Part shown: positions 6,096 to 8,151 of the stretch, piece by piece | Numbering within the stretch: position 1 is the stretch's first letter | Layout of the letters: the number at the start of each line of letters is the position of its first letter | NCBI GenBank assembly: GCA_027488715.1 | Contig: JAIYBD010000178.1 | Coordinates: 1-8,151 of the forward strand | From: Bacteroidota bacterium | GTDB taxonomy: Bacteria > Bacteroidota > Bacteroidia > UBA7662 > CANHCV01 | Direction of reading: 5' to 3' | Length of the DNA: 8,151 bases | Translations under genes and position numbers: made by a program | The notes under the pieces: model-generated | Seen by the model: the letters and a program-made list of their open reading frames with translations, nothing else | Databases searched by the model: none | Told to the model about the DNA's origin: nothing

Positions 6096-6923
6096 TTAAG
6101 GTAAACTTTTATTGATCTCTTTGGCAATCACACCAAAGTTTTTCGCAATAATGTCGTTGATTTTATTGGTGTTAGATGGAAAAAGAAGAGTAATAACATT
6201 TCCTACGACTTGTTTTCCCTGCTTATCATACAAGGTGTAATGAAGGGAGAATTCTCGATTGTAATTTTTATTCTCTAAATCTATGCATTGGTCGTATCGC
6301 GTGGTTACTTCCATCATATTGATGAAAAGGAAGTAGTCATTTTGGTACTTTTCCTGCATGTAAGGAATGATATTCGGATTTGAAATCGTGGTTTTGTAGT
6401 AACGAGTGAGCTCATTGGGAGCTTTGAATTCACCTCCGTCAACTCCACGGTATGTTTTAGGGGTGCGATCAATATTGGCCAATTTCGCCATTTCATCAAT
6501 AAACAATTGGGATTTTGTTTTTTTCGATTTGTCAATATCGGTTTGAGTGGGACGTACTAAAAGCGGACGTTCGTATGCGGTTCCTGTAGAATTATAAAAC
6601 GCTTGTAAATCTTCCTTGTATTCTGCTGGAGAATCCAAATTTAAACGAATGATTTCAAATCGATTTCTTAAAGCATTGGAAAGAACTTGGTCAAACGATG
6701 AACGGAATACAAGTTTTACGTAAGACGGTTCCAATTCATTCTGCTTAGCAATATCAGCATCGGCATCACTCTTGTAGTCGTAGGGTTTGAATGGTACTAA
6801 AATCAAACGTTTTCCATAGGTGTAGCCTTCGCCCATTCCCGTGGTGTCTCGTTGCAATTTTAAATCTTGGCCTTTCGAAATGATTGCCATTAATAAAAAG
6901 AATGGGATGAACAGCTTTTTCAT
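6096..6923 (-). CDS. Secreted/periplasmic protein of unknown function, coupled to rseP
   Basis: I do not recognise the family with certainty. The 275-residue product opens with a Sec signal peptide: MKKLF, hydrophobic core IPFFLLMAII, then SKGQ with likely cleavage near residue 19. There is no lipobox cysteine, so it is probably soluble in the periplasm or exported. The mature part has no further membrane segment and a single cysteine (C213). It begins with a strand-like block KRLILVPFKPYDYKSDADAD (38-57) and ends with strands HYTLYDKQGKQVVGNVITLLF and a helix IIAKNFGVIAKEINKSL. The VPF block and the DYFLFINMMEV block recall TolB/CsgG-like alpha-beta folds of envelope proteins, which is inference only. 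Its ATG overlaps the rseP stop (ATGA, 6920-6923), so it is translationally coupled to rseP. No terminator separates it from the tRNA-Leu gene downstream. Confidence 0.8.
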   Translation of the reverse strand: MKKLFIPFFLLMAIISKGQDLKLQRDTTGMGEGYTYGKRLILVPFKPYDYKSDADADIAKQNELEPSYVKLVFRSSFDQVLSNALRNRFEIIRLNLDSPAEYKEDLQAFYNSTGTAYERPLLVRPTQTDIDKSKKTKSQLFIDEMAKLANIDRTPKTYRGVDGGEFKAPNELTRYYKTTISNPNIIPYMQEKYQNDYFLFINMMEVTTRYDQCIDLENKNYNREFSLHYTLYDKQGKQVVGNVITLLFPSNTNKINDIIAKNFGVIAKEINKSLP

Positions 6924-8151
6924 AGGAAAAGTTTAAGAAGATCATTGCCAATGATGAAAATCATCAATCCAAAAATGATGATCATTCCGGCGTATTGAGC
7001 ATACGTGAGAAACTTGGTCGATAGTGGACGCCGGAATATGATTTCAAAAAGGGTAAATAAGGCGTGACCACCGTCCAAGGCGGGAATCGGAAGTAAATTC
7101 ATGAAAGCTAAAACAATCGACAACAATGCGGTGGTGAGCCAAAATTTTTGCCAAATCCAAGTGCCACCATACAAATCTTTAGCGATGGCAATGGGACCAC
7201 CCAAGCTTTTGCGTGCAGAAACCTCACCGCTAAAAATCTTTTGAAAACTTTTGATTTGGTTTCCTACGGTTTCACCCGCAAAATTGAAGGCTTCCGGAAT
7301 ACTGGCAAAAAATCCGAATTTCTCAGATTTAACCTCGTAAATCGAATCAGCGGCTAAGCTTCGAATCCCAAATTGAGGATCTTGGGTTAGGTCAACTTTA
7401 AAAGCCATAGGCTGGTTATTTCGAATAACCGATACTGGAACCACCTTGCCTCGAACCGTTGGAATCACATTAAACACCTCATTGTAGGTGCTAACGGCAA
7501 CTCCGTTAATGGCTGTAATTTCATCACCTTCACGTAAACCTGCTGCATAAGCTGGCATGTTTTTCTCAATTTTATGGATGATGGAGGGAAGAGGTACTTC
7601 GATTAAAGCTTCTTTATTCTCTAAAAGATACTGACGAATGGAATCGGGAATGGAAATGGTTACCGATTCACCATTCCGGAGTAGCTCTAATTTTGCATCA
7701 GCATTGAGCAATAGTTCCGTAGAAATAATGGGCGAGAATTCATTGATGGCTTCACCATTAACTTTTAGGATTTGATCGCCGGTTTTTAATCCTGCTTTCT
7801 GACCAATTTCTGTGGCATAAATACCATTTTTAAGGGAAGTATTGGGAAGGTAGGACTTACCCCAAATCATGAGAATGGCCATGAAAATAACAATGGCTAA
7901 AAGGGCATTCACAATAATGCCACCCAACATCACGATAAGTCGTTGCCATGCCGGTTTTGAACGAAATTCATCGTCTTTGGCGGGCAACGACATTTGATCG
8001 GTGTCCAAACTTTCATCGATCATTCCAGCAATTTTCACATAGCCGCCCAAAGGCAACCATCCAATTCCGTACTCCGTATCCCCAATTTTTTTACTCCAAA
8101 GTTTCTTTCCCCAAGCATCGAAAAAAATGTAAAATTTCTCGACCCGAATAC
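6920..8151 (-). CDS. rseP: RseP, site-2 intramembrane zinc metalloprotease (5' end cut off by window edge)
   Basis: RseP-type proteases cut membrane-spanning substrates such as anti-sigma factors and signal peptide remnants within the inner membrane. The 409 visible residues begin IRVEKFYIFFDAWGKKLWSK and continue with EYGIGWLPLGGYVKIAGMID, a block typical of Bacteroidota RseP. The reading frame is open to the edge, so a TTG at 8056 is not the start. Next come a membrane segment (about 71-97 of the fragment, with GGIIVNALLA), two PDZ domains (about 109-167 and 188-253), and the second active-site motif NLLPIPALDGGH at about 351-362, whose Asp359 should be a zinc ligand. A final helix near 385-402 follows. 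The N-terminal HExxH helix must lie beyond the right edge. The stop overlaps the start of the downstream secreted protein gene. Confidence 0.96.
   Translation of the reverse strand, partial: IRVEKFYIFFDAWGKKLWSKKIGDTEYGIGWLPLGGYVKIAGMIDESLDTDQMSLPAKDDEFRSKPAWQRLIVMLGGIIVNALLAIVIFMAILMIWGKSYLPNTSLKNGIYATEIGQKAGLKTGDQILKVNGEAINEFSPIISTELLLNADAKLELLRNGESVTISIPDSIRQYLLENKEALIEVPLPSIIHKIEKNMPAYAAGLREGDEITAINGVAVSTYNEVFNVIPTVRGKVVPVSVIRNNQPMAFKVDLTQDPQFGIRSLAADSIYEVKSEKFGFFASIPEAFNFAGETVGNQIKSFQKIFSGEVSARKSLGGPIAIAKDLYGGTWIWQKFWLTTALLSIVLAFMNLLPIPALDGGHALFTLFEIIFRRPLSTKFLTYAQYAGMIIIFGLMIFIIGNDLLKLFL

Noticed and set aside
6628..6645. TAAATTTG, a -7-like box inside the secreted protein gene
   Set aside because: A single eight-base match in AT-rich coding sequence without a matching -33 box or a downstream start is expected by chance.
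8054..8056. TTG at 8056 as start of rseP
   Set aside because: The frame stays open to the right edge and the upstream residues (EYGIGW before LPLGGYVKI) are conserved RseP sequence, so the gene is truncated by the window and does not start here.
1..8151. CRISPR arrays, insertion sequences, phage or defence genes, riboswitches
   Set aside because: I saw no spaced direct repeats, transposase or integrase motifs, terminal inverted repeats, or long structured leaders; all coding space is accounted for by housekeeping-type genes.

Overview
The window looks like chromosomal DNA of a Bacteroidota bacterium, probably Flavobacteriia-like. The genome is moderately AT-rich. Two promoter-like sites carry the phylum-specific TAnnTTTG -7 box rather than a sigma70 -10/-35 pair. 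The SufB/SufD/RseP sequences and the suf gene order also fit that phylum. I cannot name a species. Every gene I can support lies on the minus strand, so transcription runs from high to low coordinates.

From right to left there are three blocks. (1) Positions 8151-6096 hold the 3' 80-90% of rseP (site-2 intramembrane protease), followed by a 275-residue secreted protein of unknown function whose start codon overlaps the rseP stop codon (ATGA). (2) Positions 6095-4940 hold a well-formed tRNA-Leu(CAA) with its own near-perfect Bacteroidota promoter and a strong intrinsic terminator. A four-helix membrane protein gene follows, whose start codon lies four bases after the terminator U-tract, and then a Nudix hydrolase gene four bases further on. 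(3) Positions 4939-1 hold a compact sufB-sufC-sufD-sufS-sufE iron-sulfur cluster assembly operon with junctions of -1, +2, -1 and -4 bases. sufE runs off the left edge.

The suf genes encode one machine. SufS (a PLP cysteine desulfurase) takes sulfur from cysteine and passes it as persulfide to SufE. SufE delivers it to the SufB-SufC-SufD scaffold, where SufC supplies ATPase activity and the SufB/SufD pair builds the cluster. All catalytic residues I looked for are present in the visible sequence. No sufA-type carrier and no obvious iron-responsive operator is visible here.

This is mainly a housekeeping region. I found no mobile element, CRISPR array, phage gene or defence system. The points most worth a second look are regulatory: a terminator abutting a start codon, a hairpin that overlaps the putative suf promoter, and an uncharacterised secreted protein coupled to rseP.
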